Below, one piece after another: positions 6,219 through 14,881 of a DNA stretch of 24,284 nucleotides. The notes beneath the pieces are model-generated. The model was not told the origin of the DNA, made no database searches, and worked only from the letters and a program-made list of their open reading frames with translations. Where the stretch lies: IMG/VR virus record IMGVR_UViG_3300032242_003012, positions 1-24,284 of that record. One strand, written 5' to 3'. Each line of letters opens with the position of its first letter. The stretch's first letter is position 1. The DNA comes from a virus. Both the position numbers and the translations under genes were made by a program.

Positions 6219-6651
6219 AGACGTCAAATACCTAGCCAGCAAGGTCAAAACTGATCTCAAAGGCAAGGGCTTTGTTGTACCTGCTAAAAGCAAAGATGGT
6301 TCTGTCCTAGTAGGTGACTATACTATTACCAAGAGAGATGACGGGTTTTATGTAATGAAAAGCAGTAAGACTATATATGGTCCTATTAACCTAGCAGAGT
6401 CCGCTATCGTTACAGCCAACAATCTAGCACTTGGTAAACAAGTAGATCACAACTTACTAGACAATGACAAGTGGTTTGGCTACAAAAAGTTTGATGAAGA
6501 AGTAAGTCTACATGGAGCCAAGGTGTGCAAACGCAAGGATCCCGATCGTGCAGACATGTTGCTAGTCAAAGCAGAATTAGCCAAGTTACAGAAGAATCAA
6601 TACAAACAAAGCATTTTAAGCGTGTTTAACCAGATTCGTAGGCTTAGGTAA
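6187..6651 (+). CDS. Conserved phage protein of unknown function
   Basis: This is a 154-aa basic protein. The N-terminal half is beta-rich (VVPAKSKDGSVLVGDYTITK, then DDGFYVMKSSKTIYGPINLAE). The C-terminal half is helical and Lys/Arg-rich (KVCKRKDPDRADMLLVKAELAKLQ) and ends QIRRLR. The ATG at 6187 lies within the previous gene; an immediately adjacent second ATG (6190) is an equally good start. No signal or membrane segment is visible. The basic C-terminal helix would suit binding to nucleic acid or an acidic virion protein. Confidence 0.75.
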   Translation: MMTNLTPKLFEDVKYLASKVKTDLKGKGFVVPAKSKDGSVLVGDYTITKRDDGFYVMKSSKTIYGPINLAESAIVTANNLALGKQVDHNLLDNDKWFGYKKFDEEVSLHGAKVCKRKDPDRADMLLVKAELAKLQKNQYKQSILSVFNQIRRLR

Positions 6652-6663
6652 TTGGATAAACGA

Positions 6664-6671
6664 AATAAATA
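6664..6671 (+). promoter_or_regulatory. T4-type late promoter box (AATAAATA)
   Basis: AATAAATA matches TATAAATA at seven of eight positions and lies 24 bases upstream of the ATG at 6696, in the short gap after the preceding gene. Confidence 0.6.
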
Positions 6672-6695
6672 CAATATCGGATTTTTGGAACTAAT

Positions 6696-8084
6696 ATGAA
6701 CACAAACGACCTTTCTAACCCAGTTACAGCGGCTCAACTAAATGAGACTATGTACAAGAAATTTGGCGTCAAAGTCAACTTCGATAAGTACACACGTGAG
6801 CAACTAGAAGATTATCGCAATCTACTACGTAGCAAAACTTATCATGCTGAAACACAGGCTAACTTTAACTCACTTTTACACGATGATGTTTATCAACGTG
6901 ACAAGTACATGTTGAACATGCTTAATCAGAAGATCAAAGAAATGTTAGGTGAAAGTATTGCTGAACTGAAATCAACCATCGCTGAACGCAAGTTGACTTC
7001 TGCAGAAAAAACCAAAAGAGAAAAAGAAGTTAAGAAACTTAAAGGTCAAAAATTTAAAGGCGGCGAAGAAGAAATGTACGCTGTCGCTACAAATATCGCC
7101 AAGGGTAAAAAAATGAATACAAAGAAAAAAACAAACGAAGGTATGGAAGGCCATCACATGGCACACTACCATGCACAAAAATGTGCAGAAGCCTATCATG
7201 AAGGCATGCTAGAAGTAGCCATGCATCACAAAGCTGAATGCGAAAAGTGCGGTGGTTCCGTAACTATGGGACGTGGCGGTGTACATCATACTCACGCTAA
7301 ACTAAACAACGGTATGCCATATGAGTGTTCAGGCATGTACGAAAGCGCAATGCAAGAAGGCAAAATGCCAATGAAGACAGTCAATGGCAAGAAGGTTCCT
7401 GCTTTTGCGGCTGATGGTAAAGGTAAAAATGACCTTACTAAAAAGAAGGCAAAAACAGAAGCTCTTGATCCGGTAGGCAAAGAAGACGATGATGTCAACA
7501 ATGATGGCAAGAAAGATAAGACAGACGACTATCTAAAGAATCGCCGCGCCGCAGTAGCTAAAGCTATTGGCAAGAAGAAAGTTAAAGAAAGTCTAGTACA
7601 AAAAGTTGTGCGCATGATCAATGAAGATCAAGAAGAAAAAGCCAAAGACGTTACCGCAGGTATTGACATGGTTAACGACTTCACATCATGGATGCAACGT
7701 GTTGGTCAATATCAAACTAAGTCAATGATTGAATTATCAGACAGCATCAAGGCAAACTTTGGTCCAGAGATGGCAGAACAATTCAAAGCCACAGTTGAAG
7801 GTGCCTTACAACAAGCACAAGAATCTCTACGCCAAGCACGTGAGACGATCAGTGGCGCTGTTACTAACCTAGCTAACGAAGAGTCTGGTGCAGAGCCAAT
7901 GGGTATGCCTCCAGAGTCAGGCATGGAAGAACCAATGCCAGGTATGCCAGGTGAAGAAGATATGGGCGGTGAAGACGAGTTTGCATCAGCAGATGCGGCT
8001 ACATCACGTGAGATGCGCGAATCAATGATCCGTGAAAGCATCTATCGTGGTGATCGACTAATGAAGATTTTAGGCTCACGTTAA
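6696..8084 (+). CDS. Large multi-segment virion-type protein with Cys/His cluster and Ca-loop motif
   Basis: This 462-aa soluble protein has clear segments. Residues 1-110 are helical. Residues about 100-140 are Lys-rich (KKLKGQKFKGG). Residues about 150-215 form a His/Cys cluster (HHMAHYHAQKC, HHKAECEKCGG, GGVHHTHAKL, PYECSGM). Residues about 262-280 carry an EF-hand/dockerin-like loop DVNNDGKKDKTDDYLKNRR. Residues about 305-395 form a long helical region (MVNDFTSWMQ, EGALQQAQESLRQARET). A Met/Pro/Gly/Glu-rich linker and a short basic end (RLMKILGSR) follow. Calcium-loop sequences of this kind occur in head or core proteins of T4-like phages, as far as I recall. It has a late promoter box. 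A prohead core or scaffold role is possible but unproven. Confidence 0.8.
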   Translation: MNTNDLSNPVTAAQLNETMYKKFGVKVNFDKYTREQLEDYRNLLRSKTYHAETQANFNSLLHDDVYQRDKYMLNMLNQKIKEMLGESIAELKSTIAERKLTSAEKTKREKEVKKLKGQKFKGGEEEMYAVATNIAKGKKMNTKKKTNEGMEGHHMAHYHAQKCAEAYHEGMLEVAMHHKAECEKCGGSVTMGRGGVHHTHAKLNNGMPYECSGMYESAMQEGKMPMKTVNGKKVPAFAADGKGKNDLTKKKAKTEALDPVGKEDDDVNNDGKKDKTDDYLKNRRAAVAKAIGKKKVKESLVQKVVRMINEDQEEKAKDVTAGIDMVNDFTSWMQRVGQYQTKSMIELSDSIKANFGPEMAEQFKATVEGALQQAQESLRQARETISGAVTNLANEESGAEPMGMPPESGMEEPMPGMPGEEDMGGEDEFASADAATSREMRESMIRESIYRGDRLMKILGSR

Positions 8085-8085
8085 T

Positions 8086-8445
8086 ATGCGTTTATTCGAA
8101 GCGGTCAGTGATGTTGCAAACTCACTGGCCGTATTTTTTACCAATAAAATCGGCACCGCTGATGAAATGGGCCAACCCCTAGAGCTGAGCTACGAAGATC
8201 CAGAATTGATTGGCTTCATGCATTCACAGGGACTAGGCGAACTAAACTATGACGCACTAGACAGTCTACTCAAAGATCCGAGTAATAAAGAACTAAAGAA
8301 TGCCGTAAGATCTTGGGACAGCCAAGGTATCAAACTCAAAACCAAAGTAGGCGCACAAGATCAAGAAACTAACCTTACCAGAAATTCATCAGCTGGTAAA
8401 AGCGTAGATCAAATGGCCCACAACGTGGTTGCAAAAGGTAGATAA
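8086..8445 (+). CDS. Small soluble phage protein (MRLFEAV N-terminus)
   Basis: This 119-aa protein starts one base after the TAA of the upstream gene, so it is co-translated with it. The N-terminus MRLFEAVSDVANSLAVFF is a short amphipathic helix similar to the MRISELVRE and MKLNQFFEG starts of other proteins here. The body is acidic and helical (ELSYEDPELIGFMHSQGLGE, then LDSLLKDPSNKELKNAVRSW) with a polar tail. No named family is recognised. Its proximity to the 462-aa protein suggests a head or assembly partner. Confidence 0.75.
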   Translation: MRLFEAVSDVANSLAVFFTNKIGTADEMGQPLELSYEDPELIGFMHSQGLGELNYDALDSLLKDPSNKELKNAVRSWDSQGIKLKTKVGAQDQETNLTRNSSAGKSVDQMAHNVVAKGR

Positions 8446-8462
8446 AGAAAGTAAAATAAGGC

Positions 8463-9161
8463 ATGGACCTTATAACACCACCTCCGTACGCAGAACGGAT
8501 TCAATATAAAAATTGCAAACAAGTAAATGACCCTGTAACTCGTAAACGAGTTTACGTCACTCCAGACGGCGAAAGCCTCCCTAGCGTTACTACCATCCTA
8601 AGTGCTACCAAAGATATGACAGCCATCAATGAATGGCGCAATCGTGTTGGTCATGAAAAAGCCAATCAAATAACCAAAGAAGCCGCAGGCGTTGGTACTA
8701 GTATGCATGGCAATCTAGAAAGATTCTTGGCAGGATTAGATCGCCAAGTTGGTGGAAATCTAGTACACGATCAAGCACATAAGATGGCCGATGTCATTAT
8801 CGAAAAGGCTATCAAGGACCTAGATGAGTTTTGGGCTATGGAACAAAGCCTATACTTTCCAGGATTATATTCAGGAACTACGGACCTAGTAGCTGTGTAT
8901 AAAGGTAATCCTAGCGTGTGCGACTACAAGCAGACTAACAAGCCAAAAAAAGCAGAATGGGTAGATGATTACTATATGCAATTGATGGCCTATATATTAG
9001 CACATAATGAAGTATATGGTACAGACATCCGAGAAGGTCACGTGTTTATGTGTTCTAGAGACCTGCAATATCAGCAATTTGATATATGGCCCTCTGACTT
9101 TAATAAATGGCAAGATGCCTGGTTAAACAAGGTCGAAGAGTATTATAAACTAGGCCTATAA
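8463..9161 (+). CDS. PD-(D/E)XK exonuclease (MGME1/RecB-family-like)
   Basis: This is a 232-aa protein with the full PD-(D/E)XK nuclease signature: PSVTTILSATK near the start; GTSMHGNLERF with His82; YSGTTDLVAVY with metal-binding Asp141; CDYKQTNKPK with Asp154 and Lys156; and MQLMAYIL with Gln173 and Tyr177. The order His, GxxD, DxK, QxxxY and the N-terminal PSVTTIL are typical of single-domain RecB/Cas4-like exonucleases and especially of MGME1-type enzymes, which degrade single-stranded DNA. In a phage it probably processes DNA ends or recombination intermediates. It lies at the end of a late-type gene run, before the tailspike promoter. Confidence 0.88.
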   Translation: MDLITPPPYAERIQYKNCKQVNDPVTRKRVYVTPDGESLPSVTTILSATKDMTAINEWRNRVGHEKANQITKEAAGVGTSMHGNLERFLAGLDRQVGGNLVHDQAHKMADVIIEKAIKDLDEFWAMEQSLYFPGLYSGTTDLVAVYKGNPSVCDYKQTNKPKKAEWVDDYYMQLMAYILAHNEVYGTDIREGHVFMCSRDLQYQQFDIWPSDFNKWQDAWLNKVEEYYKLGL

Positions 9162-9188
9162 GGCTCCAAGCAACTGCTAGCATAATAA

Positions 9189-9196
9189 GATAAATA
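9189..9196 (+). promoter_or_regulatory. T4-type late promoter box (GATAAATA)
   Basis: GATAAATA lies 24 bases upstream of the tailspike ATG at 9221, and a GAGG Shine-Dalgarno lies between them. It matches the T4 late octamer at seven of eight positions, with spacing equal to the 4655 and 6664 boxes. Confidence 0.7.
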
Positions 9197-9220
9197 TCCG
9201 TACAACGAGGATATTACAAC

Positions 9221-10891
9221 ATGGCAGTTTTACAGATATCGAAAATTCAGGTCAGACGTGGCCAAGAACTAGTAACAGGTGTACCACAATTATCGGCAGG
9301 TGAGTTCGCTTGGTCGACTGACGTACAAAAACTCTACATAGGTAACGGTAGTACTGCTAGTCCTTCAGTGGGCGGCGACGGAGCACCTACTGTAGGTAAT
9401 ACTGAAATCCTAACTGCCAACAGTATTTCTAATGGTAATCTATTCAGCTTAGAATCATATCAGTATCAAAAGAACAATCCCGTTATTCAAACTGGACCTA
9501 CTAATTTTCCAGTTATCAGAACACTACAGTCTAAACTAGACGACTCTGTTTCAGCATTTGATTTTGGTGCCAAAGGAGATGGTGTCAATGACGACACTAA
9601 ATCTCTACAACAGGCTCTTACACAACTGTATGCTAACACAGATGCCAGCATACCATCTAGTAGAAAGACTCTTCGTATTCCTGCAGGTACCTACAAGATT
9701 ACTGGTACTCTGTTTGTTCCTCCTTACGCTAGTATCGTGGGAGATGGTATGGACAAAACAATCATTAAGCAATTAAGCACAGGTAGCGCAGTTCTACAGT
9801 TCTGCGGACTTAATGCACAGGGTGTGTTAACCACATGGGATGCACATAACATATCAGCTGGAAGATATCAACCACAGAATATTTCTGTAGAAGGAATGAC
9901 AATTGGTTATGATACCTATCTAGCAGAATTTGGACAACAAGGTTTACTAGAAGCAGATTGCGCTGTGGATTCTAGAATCCACAACGTTAAATTTGAAGGT
10001 GCAGGCCAAACTCCGAGTACTGTAGCAGGTATTGAAATCAGGGGACTAGGTCAAACTACAACTAAGAATCTCAGAATTTCAAATTGCATATTTGAAAACT
10101 TAGGTAACGGTGTCCTATCATTTTACGACAGCAGTGAAATTTATATTAGCAACAGTGAATTCCGTAATCTAAATGTTGGAATTGATTTCTTTGACTACAG
10201 ATCAGGTGGAAACAATTGGCCACAGGTAGCACCATTTGCTTCAGGACAAGTATCTACAGTTGGACCCCAACACGTTCTAATACAAAGCAACCGTTTTGAA
10301 AACATCTATCAACAGGCTGTGTTCGTCGGTACTAATTCCACTAACGTTTCTACATTCATCAACAGCGTCAATAATGGATTCTTTAATTGCGGTAACTTTA
10401 CAGGCACAGAAGCTCAACAGAGTTACGAAGTATTAGGATTCTATACACCCGGTAATACTAGCGTTAATGACTATTTCTTTAGGATAGATGAAAATAATAC
10501 TACAACAAACGCATCATCTAAAATACTTCCGGCTGTAAATGGTCCGGCAGTATATCTACAGGGCAAAGGTGTACAGGCCATTACCCTACAACCTGCATTA
10601 GTAGTTTATCAACCTTTACTCACAGTGGCCAAGACCAAAACTGATCAAGTTATAAAGTTATCATATGTAGCTTCACAGTCATCGGTTGGTGTTACACGCA
10701 GAGGCGATCTTTCAATAGTATGTAATACTAACAATCCTGTTATCACAGACGCCTATACCTACATCGGTCCTGATGATGGACAGATTGGTTTTACTGCTAC
10801 AGTCAGCACCTTGTCTAATGCACTATCAATCAGTGCTTTAGTTCCTTATTCAACAACACTCTTAGAATTCACCTATAGTCAATTGTACTAA
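9221..10891 (+). CDS. Tailspike/tail fibre with pectate-lyase-like beta-helix
   Basis: This is a 556-aa virion protein. The N-terminal 45 residues (MAVLQISKIQVRRGQ, then PQLSAGEFAWSTDVQKLYIG) match the short attachment domain common on phage fibres and tropism proteins. Residues about 110-180 hold SAFDFGAKGDGVNDDTKSLQ and a nearby IPAGTYKI, the hallmark of pectate-lyase/epimerase superfamily tailspikes. After that come repeated beta-helix rungs with Asn/Ser ladders (RISNCIFENL, YISNSEFRNL, LIQSNRFENI). The C-terminal part (residues about 440-556) is probably the receptor-binding or trimerisation domain. It likely binds or cleaves host surface polysaccharide. Confidence 0.92.
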   Translation: MAVLQISKIQVRRGQELVTGVPQLSAGEFAWSTDVQKLYIGNGSTASPSVGGDGAPTVGNTEILTANSISNGNLFSLESYQYQKNNPVIQTGPTNFPVIRTLQSKLDDSVSAFDFGAKGDGVNDDTKSLQQALTQLYANTDASIPSSRKTLRIPAGTYKITGTLFVPPYASIVGDGMDKTIIKQLSTGSAVLQFCGLNAQGVLTTWDAHNISAGRYQPQNISVEGMTIGYDTYLAEFGQQGLLEADCAVDSRIHNVKFEGAGQTPSTVAGIEIRGLGQTTTKNLRISNCIFENLGNGVLSFYDSSEIYISNSEFRNLNVGIDFFDYRSGGNNWPQVAPFASGQVSTVGPQHVLIQSNRFENIYQQAVFVGTNSTNVSTFINSVNNGFFNCGNFTGTEAQQSYEVLGFYTPGNTSVNDYFFRIDENNTTTNASSKILPAVNGPAVYLQGKGVQAITLQPALVVYQPLLTVAKTKTDQVIKLSYVASQSSVGVTRRGDLSIVCNTNNPVITDAYTYIGPDDGQIGFTATVSTLSNALSISALVPYSTTLLEFTYSQLY

Positions 10892-10893
10892 GC

Positions 10894-11328
10894 ATGTTCA
10901 AAACTCCACCGGACGACCGGTTAACTCGATGGGCGGATTTTAGGCTCACGCTTGAGGAATCAGAGGATCCACTAAAAGATGTAGCTGTCTTTTGGAAACA
11001 GGCTCCGCTCATTCCCCACAACTCAAAAATAGATCCATACTACCAGGCCAGTTGGCCTACTCCTTGGGAAATCATAGTGGAAAATCGCTACGATGATTTT
11101 ACTCTAAGTGTCATGATGGCGTATACTTTATTATACACCGATAGATATAAAGATTCCAAAATAGAAATCAAAACACTCGTTGACGCCGACAATAACAGAC
11201 TGTATAATGTAGTTTATATAGATGAAAGTATGGTTTTGAATTTCTTGGACGGAGAAGTAGTTACTGCTGATAATGTACCTAGTTTATACAGGCTGGAAAA
11301 TCTGGTCACCTTAGAAAGACCAAGGTAA
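10894..11328 (+). CDS. Conserved phage protein following the tailspike
   Basis: This is a 144-aa soluble protein, two bases after the tailspike stop. Aromatic-rich patches are RLTRWADFRLTLEESEDPLK, AVFWKQAPLIPHNSKIDPYY and SWPTPWEIIVENRYDDF, and the C-terminus is IDESMVLNFLDGE. The many Trp, Tyr and Pro residues suggest a compact globular fold rather than a fibre. The position suggests a tail or assembly role, but I recognise no family. Its TAA is contained in a GGTAAATA box. Confidence 0.75.
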   Translation: MFKTPPDDRLTRWADFRLTLEESEDPLKDVAVFWKQAPLIPHNSKIDPYYQASWPTPWEIIVENRYDDFTLSVMMAYTLLYTDRYKDSKIEIKTLVDADNNRLYNVVYIDESMVLNFLDGEVVTADNVPSLYRLENLVTLERPR

Positions 11329-11331
11329 ATA
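11324..11331 (+). promoter_or_regulatory. Late promoter-like box (GGTAAATA) upstream of nrdA
   Basis: GGTAAATA overlaps the stop of the upstream gene, about 72 bases before the nrdA ATG. The leader also holds a hairpin GTCAAG (11355-11360)/CTTGAC (11368-11373) and a SD-like TAGGTAAAG just before ATG. A middle promoter would be more usual for nrdA, so the box is a weak candidate. Confidence 0.35.
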
Positions 11332-11402
11332 TAGGTTCCAGCGAAAAGAATCTAGTCAAGGTAGTTGCTTGACCATAACAATAAAAATTAGATAGGTAAA
11401 GA

Positions 11403-13766
11403 ATGATTACAGTAGTCAAGCGTAGTGGCGAACGAGTTCCACTAGACATAGCAAAAATACAGAGACAGGTGGCATTTGGTTGTAAAGGCATAGATGGGGT
11501 TAGTCCGTCGATGATTGAAATCAAAGCCCAAATAGAATTACATGACGGCATGACTACCGAAACAATCGACGAGCTACTATTAAAGGCGATGGTAGACTTA
11601 ATCGATGAAGAAGAAAATCCAGAAATCAATAATGTAAATTATCAATACGTAGCAGGCCGACAAAAAGTCAGCATGTTGCGTAAAGAAGTGTATGGCACAT
11701 ACACACCACCTTCCCTATATGACATCGTTAAAAAGAACATAGATTTGGGCATGTACACGTCTGAACTATTAGACTGGTACACTAAAGAAGAATGGGACAT
11801 TATCGATCTGTTTATCGATCATGCCAAAGATGAAGAATATACCTATGCGGCTATCGCTCAATTAGCAGAAAAATATTTGGTACAGAATCGTGCCACTGGT
11901 AAGATTTATGAAACGCCACAAGTACGATATGCTATTGCGGCCGCTACTGCCTTTCACAGCGAACCTAAAGATAAGAGATTAAAATATGTTAAGGAATATT
12001 ATGAATGTGCAAGTGACGGGCACTTCACTCTTGCCACACCTGTCCTTGCTGGCCTTGGAACTCCTACTAAGCAGTTTAGTAGTTGCGTCCTTATTAGTAG
12101 TGACGATACGTTGGATTCGATCTTTGCGGCAGGAGAGATGATGGCCAAATATGCCAGCAAACGTGCAGGCATAGGATTAGAATTGGGAAGAATTAGACCT
12201 GTCGGCGCCCCAATTAGAAATGGTGAGATCAAGCATACCGGTATGATTCCATTCCTTAAGAAATGGTTTGCCGACTTACGTTCATGCTCACAAGGTGGCA
12301 TTCGTAATGCATCATGTACAGTTACATTTCCCGTCTGGCATGCACAGTTTGAAGACCTTATTGTTTTAAAGAATAATCAAGGCACAGAAGAAGTTCGTGT
12401 GCGTCAAATGGACTATAGTGTAGTAGTCAACAAGATGTTCTGGAATCGTTATCGCAAAGGTGAAAACATTACCTTATTCGATCCGCATGAAGTCCCAGAC
12501 TTGTATCAAGCATATTATCGTGACTCCGCAGAATTTGAAAAACTATATCTAAAGTATGAACAAGATAAGACAAAGAAAAAGAAAGTACTATCAGCAGAAG
12601 ATGTATTCAAGAATGGTATCCTTAAAGAACGCACTGACACGGGTAGGATTTACCTCGTTAACATTGACAACGTTATTAACCAAGGCCCGTTTGATACCCG
12701 CCTTGATCCGATATATCAAAGTAACCTCTGCCAAGAAATCCTATTGCCCACGAAGCCATTCCAAAGAATTGAAGACCCTGAAGGCAGGATTGCTCTTTGC
12801 ACTCTTGGCTCAATAAATTGGGGAGCGTTTAATAATCCACAGCAGATGCGCAAAGCGTGTCGTGTACTTGTGCGTTCGTTAAGTAACTTATTAAACTATC
12901 AAGACTTTTTATCTATCCAGAGTAAACTGGCCAACGAAGATTTTGAGCCATTGGGTGTTGGTATTACTAACTTGGCCTACTGGCATGCTAAACGCAGTCT
13001 CAAATACGGAGATAAGGAAGCCCTAGCCGAAGTTAAAAAATGGATGGAACATCAGGCCTATTTCTTAACTGAAATGAGTGTTGAGCTTGCCCAGGAAAAA
13101 GGGCCATGCGGACGTAGTCAATACACTTATTATGGTAAGGGAGTATTTCCATGGGAGCGCAGAAACCCAGGCGTAGATGAGCTTACTGACTTTGCCCCTA
13201 GCGCCAATTTGGATTGGGAAGGACTACGCAAGAATGTCTTGCAATATGGTATCCGCAATGCCACACTAATGGCTGTAGCACCAGTAGAATCTAGTTCAGT
13301 AGTTTTAAACTCTACTAACGGAATCGAAATGCCAATGGAATTGATTAGTGTAAAGGAATCAAAAGCTGGATCGTTCGTACAGGTAGTACCAGAATACAAA
13401 CGTCTAAAGAATCGTTACCAATTGATGTGGGACCAAAAAGATTGCGATGGCTATCTAAAAACATCCGCGGTTCTAGCGGCCTATATCGATCAATCGTTGT
13501 CCACTAACACATTTTATAATCCTGCACATTTCGCAGAAGGTAAGGTTCCTGGAACACTAATCGCGAAAAATCTAATGCTGGCTTACAAGTGGGGCATCAA
13601 AACTATATACTATAGTCTAATTAACAAAGTCGGCGCCAAAGCTTCTGTAACTGGCACCAGCACTAATACTATTGGAGTCAATGGACATGCCAATGGTATC
13701 ATCACCGCAGACAACGCTGTGCTTTACGAAGCCATCGATGATGACTGCGAAGCTTGTAAATTATAA
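11403..13766 (+). CDS. nrdA: Ribonucleoside-diphosphate reductase class Ia, alpha subunit
   Basis: This is the 787-aa large subunit that reduces NDPs to dNDPs. Residues 1-90 form the ATP-cone regulatory domain (ITVVKRSGERVPLD). The redox Cys pair and the thiyl-radical Cys are at expected places: Cys228 in QFSSCVLIS, Cys443 in SNLCQEI, Cys466 in LCTLGSINW. The C-terminal shuttle pair is Cys782 and Cys785 in the end CEACKL. NASCTVTFPVWH and AVAPVESSSVVLNSTNGIEM are further conserved stretches. All catalytic residues are present, so the enzyme should be active. The order nrdA-nrdB-glutaredoxin forms a complete dNTP-synthesis unit with a matching reductant. Confidence 0.97.
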   Translation: MITVVKRSGERVPLDIAKIQRQVAFGCKGIDGVSPSMIEIKAQIELHDGMTTETIDELLLKAMVDLIDEEENPEINNVNYQYVAGRQKVSMLRKEVYGTYTPPSLYDIVKKNIDLGMYTSELLDWYTKEEWDIIDLFIDHAKDEEYTYAAIAQLAEKYLVQNRATGKIYETPQVRYAIAAATAFHSEPKDKRLKYVKEYYECASDGHFTLATPVLAGLGTPTKQFSSCVLISSDDTLDSIFAAGEMMAKYASKRAGIGLELGRIRPVGAPIRNGEIKHTGMIPFLKKWFADLRSCSQGGIRNASCTVTFPVWHAQFEDLIVLKNNQGTEEVRVRQMDYSVVVNKMFWNRYRKGENITLFDPHEVPDLYQAYYRDSAEFEKLYLKYEQDKTKKKKVLSAEDVFKNGILKERTDTGRIYLVNIDNVINQGPFDTRLDPIYQSNLCQEILLPTKPFQRIEDPEGRIALCTLGSINWGAFNNPQQMRKACRVLVRSLSNLLNYQDFLSIQSKLANEDFEPLGVGITNLAYWHAKRSLKYGDKEALAEVKKWMEHQAYFLTEMSVELAQEKGPCGRSQYTYYGKGVFPWERRNPGVDELTDFAPSANLDWEGLRKNVLQYGIRNATLMAVAPVESSSVVLNSTNGIEMPMELISVKESKAGSFVQVVPEYKRLKNRYQLMWDQKDCDGYLKTSAVLAAYIDQSLSTNTFYNPAHFAEGKVPGTLIAKNLMLAYKWGIKTIYYSLINKVGAKASVTGTSTNTIGVNGHANGIITADNAVLYEAIDDDCEACKL

Positions 13767-13779
13767 TAAAAGGCAAAAA

Positions 13780-14880
13780 ATGAGTAAAGCACAATACGAC
13801 ATTAGTCGTCAGACTAATTACCTAAAAAGAAAAATGTTCTTGGATCCAGAAGGACCAGTTACTGTACAACGATTTGAAGAAGTTAAGTATCCTAAGATAG
13901 CCAAGTATGAAGAAACAGCACGTGGATTCTTTTGGGTACCAGAAGAGATCAGTCTCACCAAAGACAAAATAGATCATAAAGATGCCACTGACGCCGTCAA
14001 GCATATCTTTACCAGCAATCTGCTACGTCAAACAGCTTTAGACAGCATACAGGGTCGTGCGCCTAATCAAGTGTTTAGCCCAGTTATCTCAATTCCAGAA
14101 TTAGAAGCTCTAGTCAGCAATTGGAGTTTCTTTGAAACAAACATTCATTCAAAATCATATTCACACATTATCCGTAACGTGTATGGTGTACCTAAGGAAG
14201 AATTTAATAAGATCCATGATACTACTGAAATCGTAGAGATGGCCGCTAACATTGGCAAATACTATGAGAATCTACATAGAATTAATTGTCAAAAAGAAAT
14301 GGATGGGAGTGTTAATGAAGAAGAACATATCAAAGCCATTTGGTTGGCTCTTAATGCCAGTTACGCTCTCGAAGCCTTCCGCTTCATGGTATCATTTGCA
14401 ACTTCTCTTGCTATGGTAGAGAACAAGATCTATATTGGCAACGGCAATATTATTAGTCTTATACTACAGGACGAAATACTCCATGCAGAATGGACTGCCT
14501 TTTTGATCATGCAAGTAGTAAAAGAAGACGACCGATTTGTTAAAGCCAAACAGGAGTGCGAACAAGAAGTTTACCAAATGTATCTAGATGTCATCCGAGA
14601 AGAAAAGGCATGGGCAGATTATCTGTTCAGTAAAGGTGTAGTCATCGGATTGAATGCACAGATTCTAAAAGATTTTGTTGACTATACAGCATTTACTCGC
14701 TTGAAAGAAATTGGTATCAAATATCTTGAGGATCATCCTCGCCAGAGTCCAATCCCCTGGTTTAACAAGCACGTAAATATCAATAAGAAACAAACAGCAT
14801 TACAAGAAAACGAATCAACTAATTATGTTATCGGGGTAATGAGCGATAACGTAATTTACGAAGAACTACCGGAGTTATAA
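13780..14880 (+). CDS. nrdB: Ribonucleotide reductase class Ia, beta subunit
   Basis: This is the 366-aa diiron-tyrosyl radical subunit. The start at 13780 (AAAGG upstream, MSKAQYDISRQ) is chosen over an in-frame extension into nrdA. Ligands by comparison with E. coli NrdB are Asp88 (LDSIQGR), Glu119, His123, Glu198 (LEAFRFMVSF), Glu232 and His235 (DEILH); the radical Tyr127 is in HSKSYSH. The Glu119-His123 segment reads E-T-N-I-H, one residue longer than the E-T-I-H of E. coli, while the Asp88-Glu119 and Glu198-Glu232 distances are unchanged. The C-terminus (YEELPEL) should dock to NrdA. It follows nrdA by 13 bases. Confidence 0.96.
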   Translation: MSKAQYDISRQTNYLKRKMFLDPEGPVTVQRFEEVKYPKIAKYEETARGFFWVPEEISLTKDKIDHKDATDAVKHIFTSNLLRQTALDSIQGRAPNQVFSPVISIPELEALVSNWSFFETNIHSKSYSHIIRNVYGVPKEEFNKIHDTTEIVEMAANIGKYYENLHRINCQKEMDGSVNEEEHIKAIWLALNASYALEAFRFMVSFATSLAMVENKIYIGNGNIISLILQDEILHAEWTAFLIMQVVKEDDRFVKAKQECEQEVYQMYLDVIREEKAWADYLFSKGVVIGLNAQILKDFVDYTAFTRLKEIGIKYLEDHPRQSPIPWFNKHVNINKKQTALQENESTNYVIGVMSDNVIYEELPEL

Positions 14881-14881
14881 A

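Noticed and set aside
9221-9360. Tropism-determinant-like N-terminus suggesting a diversity-generating retroelement
   Set aside because: No reverse transcriptase gene, template repeat or adenine-biased variable repeat is visible in the window.
13672-13779. Upstream in-frame extension of nrdB into the end of nrdA
   Set aside because: The extension overlaps the conserved nrdA C-terminus (CEACKL) and looks like out-of-frame sequence; the ATG at 13780 has a ribosome binding site and gives the normal NrdB N-terminus.
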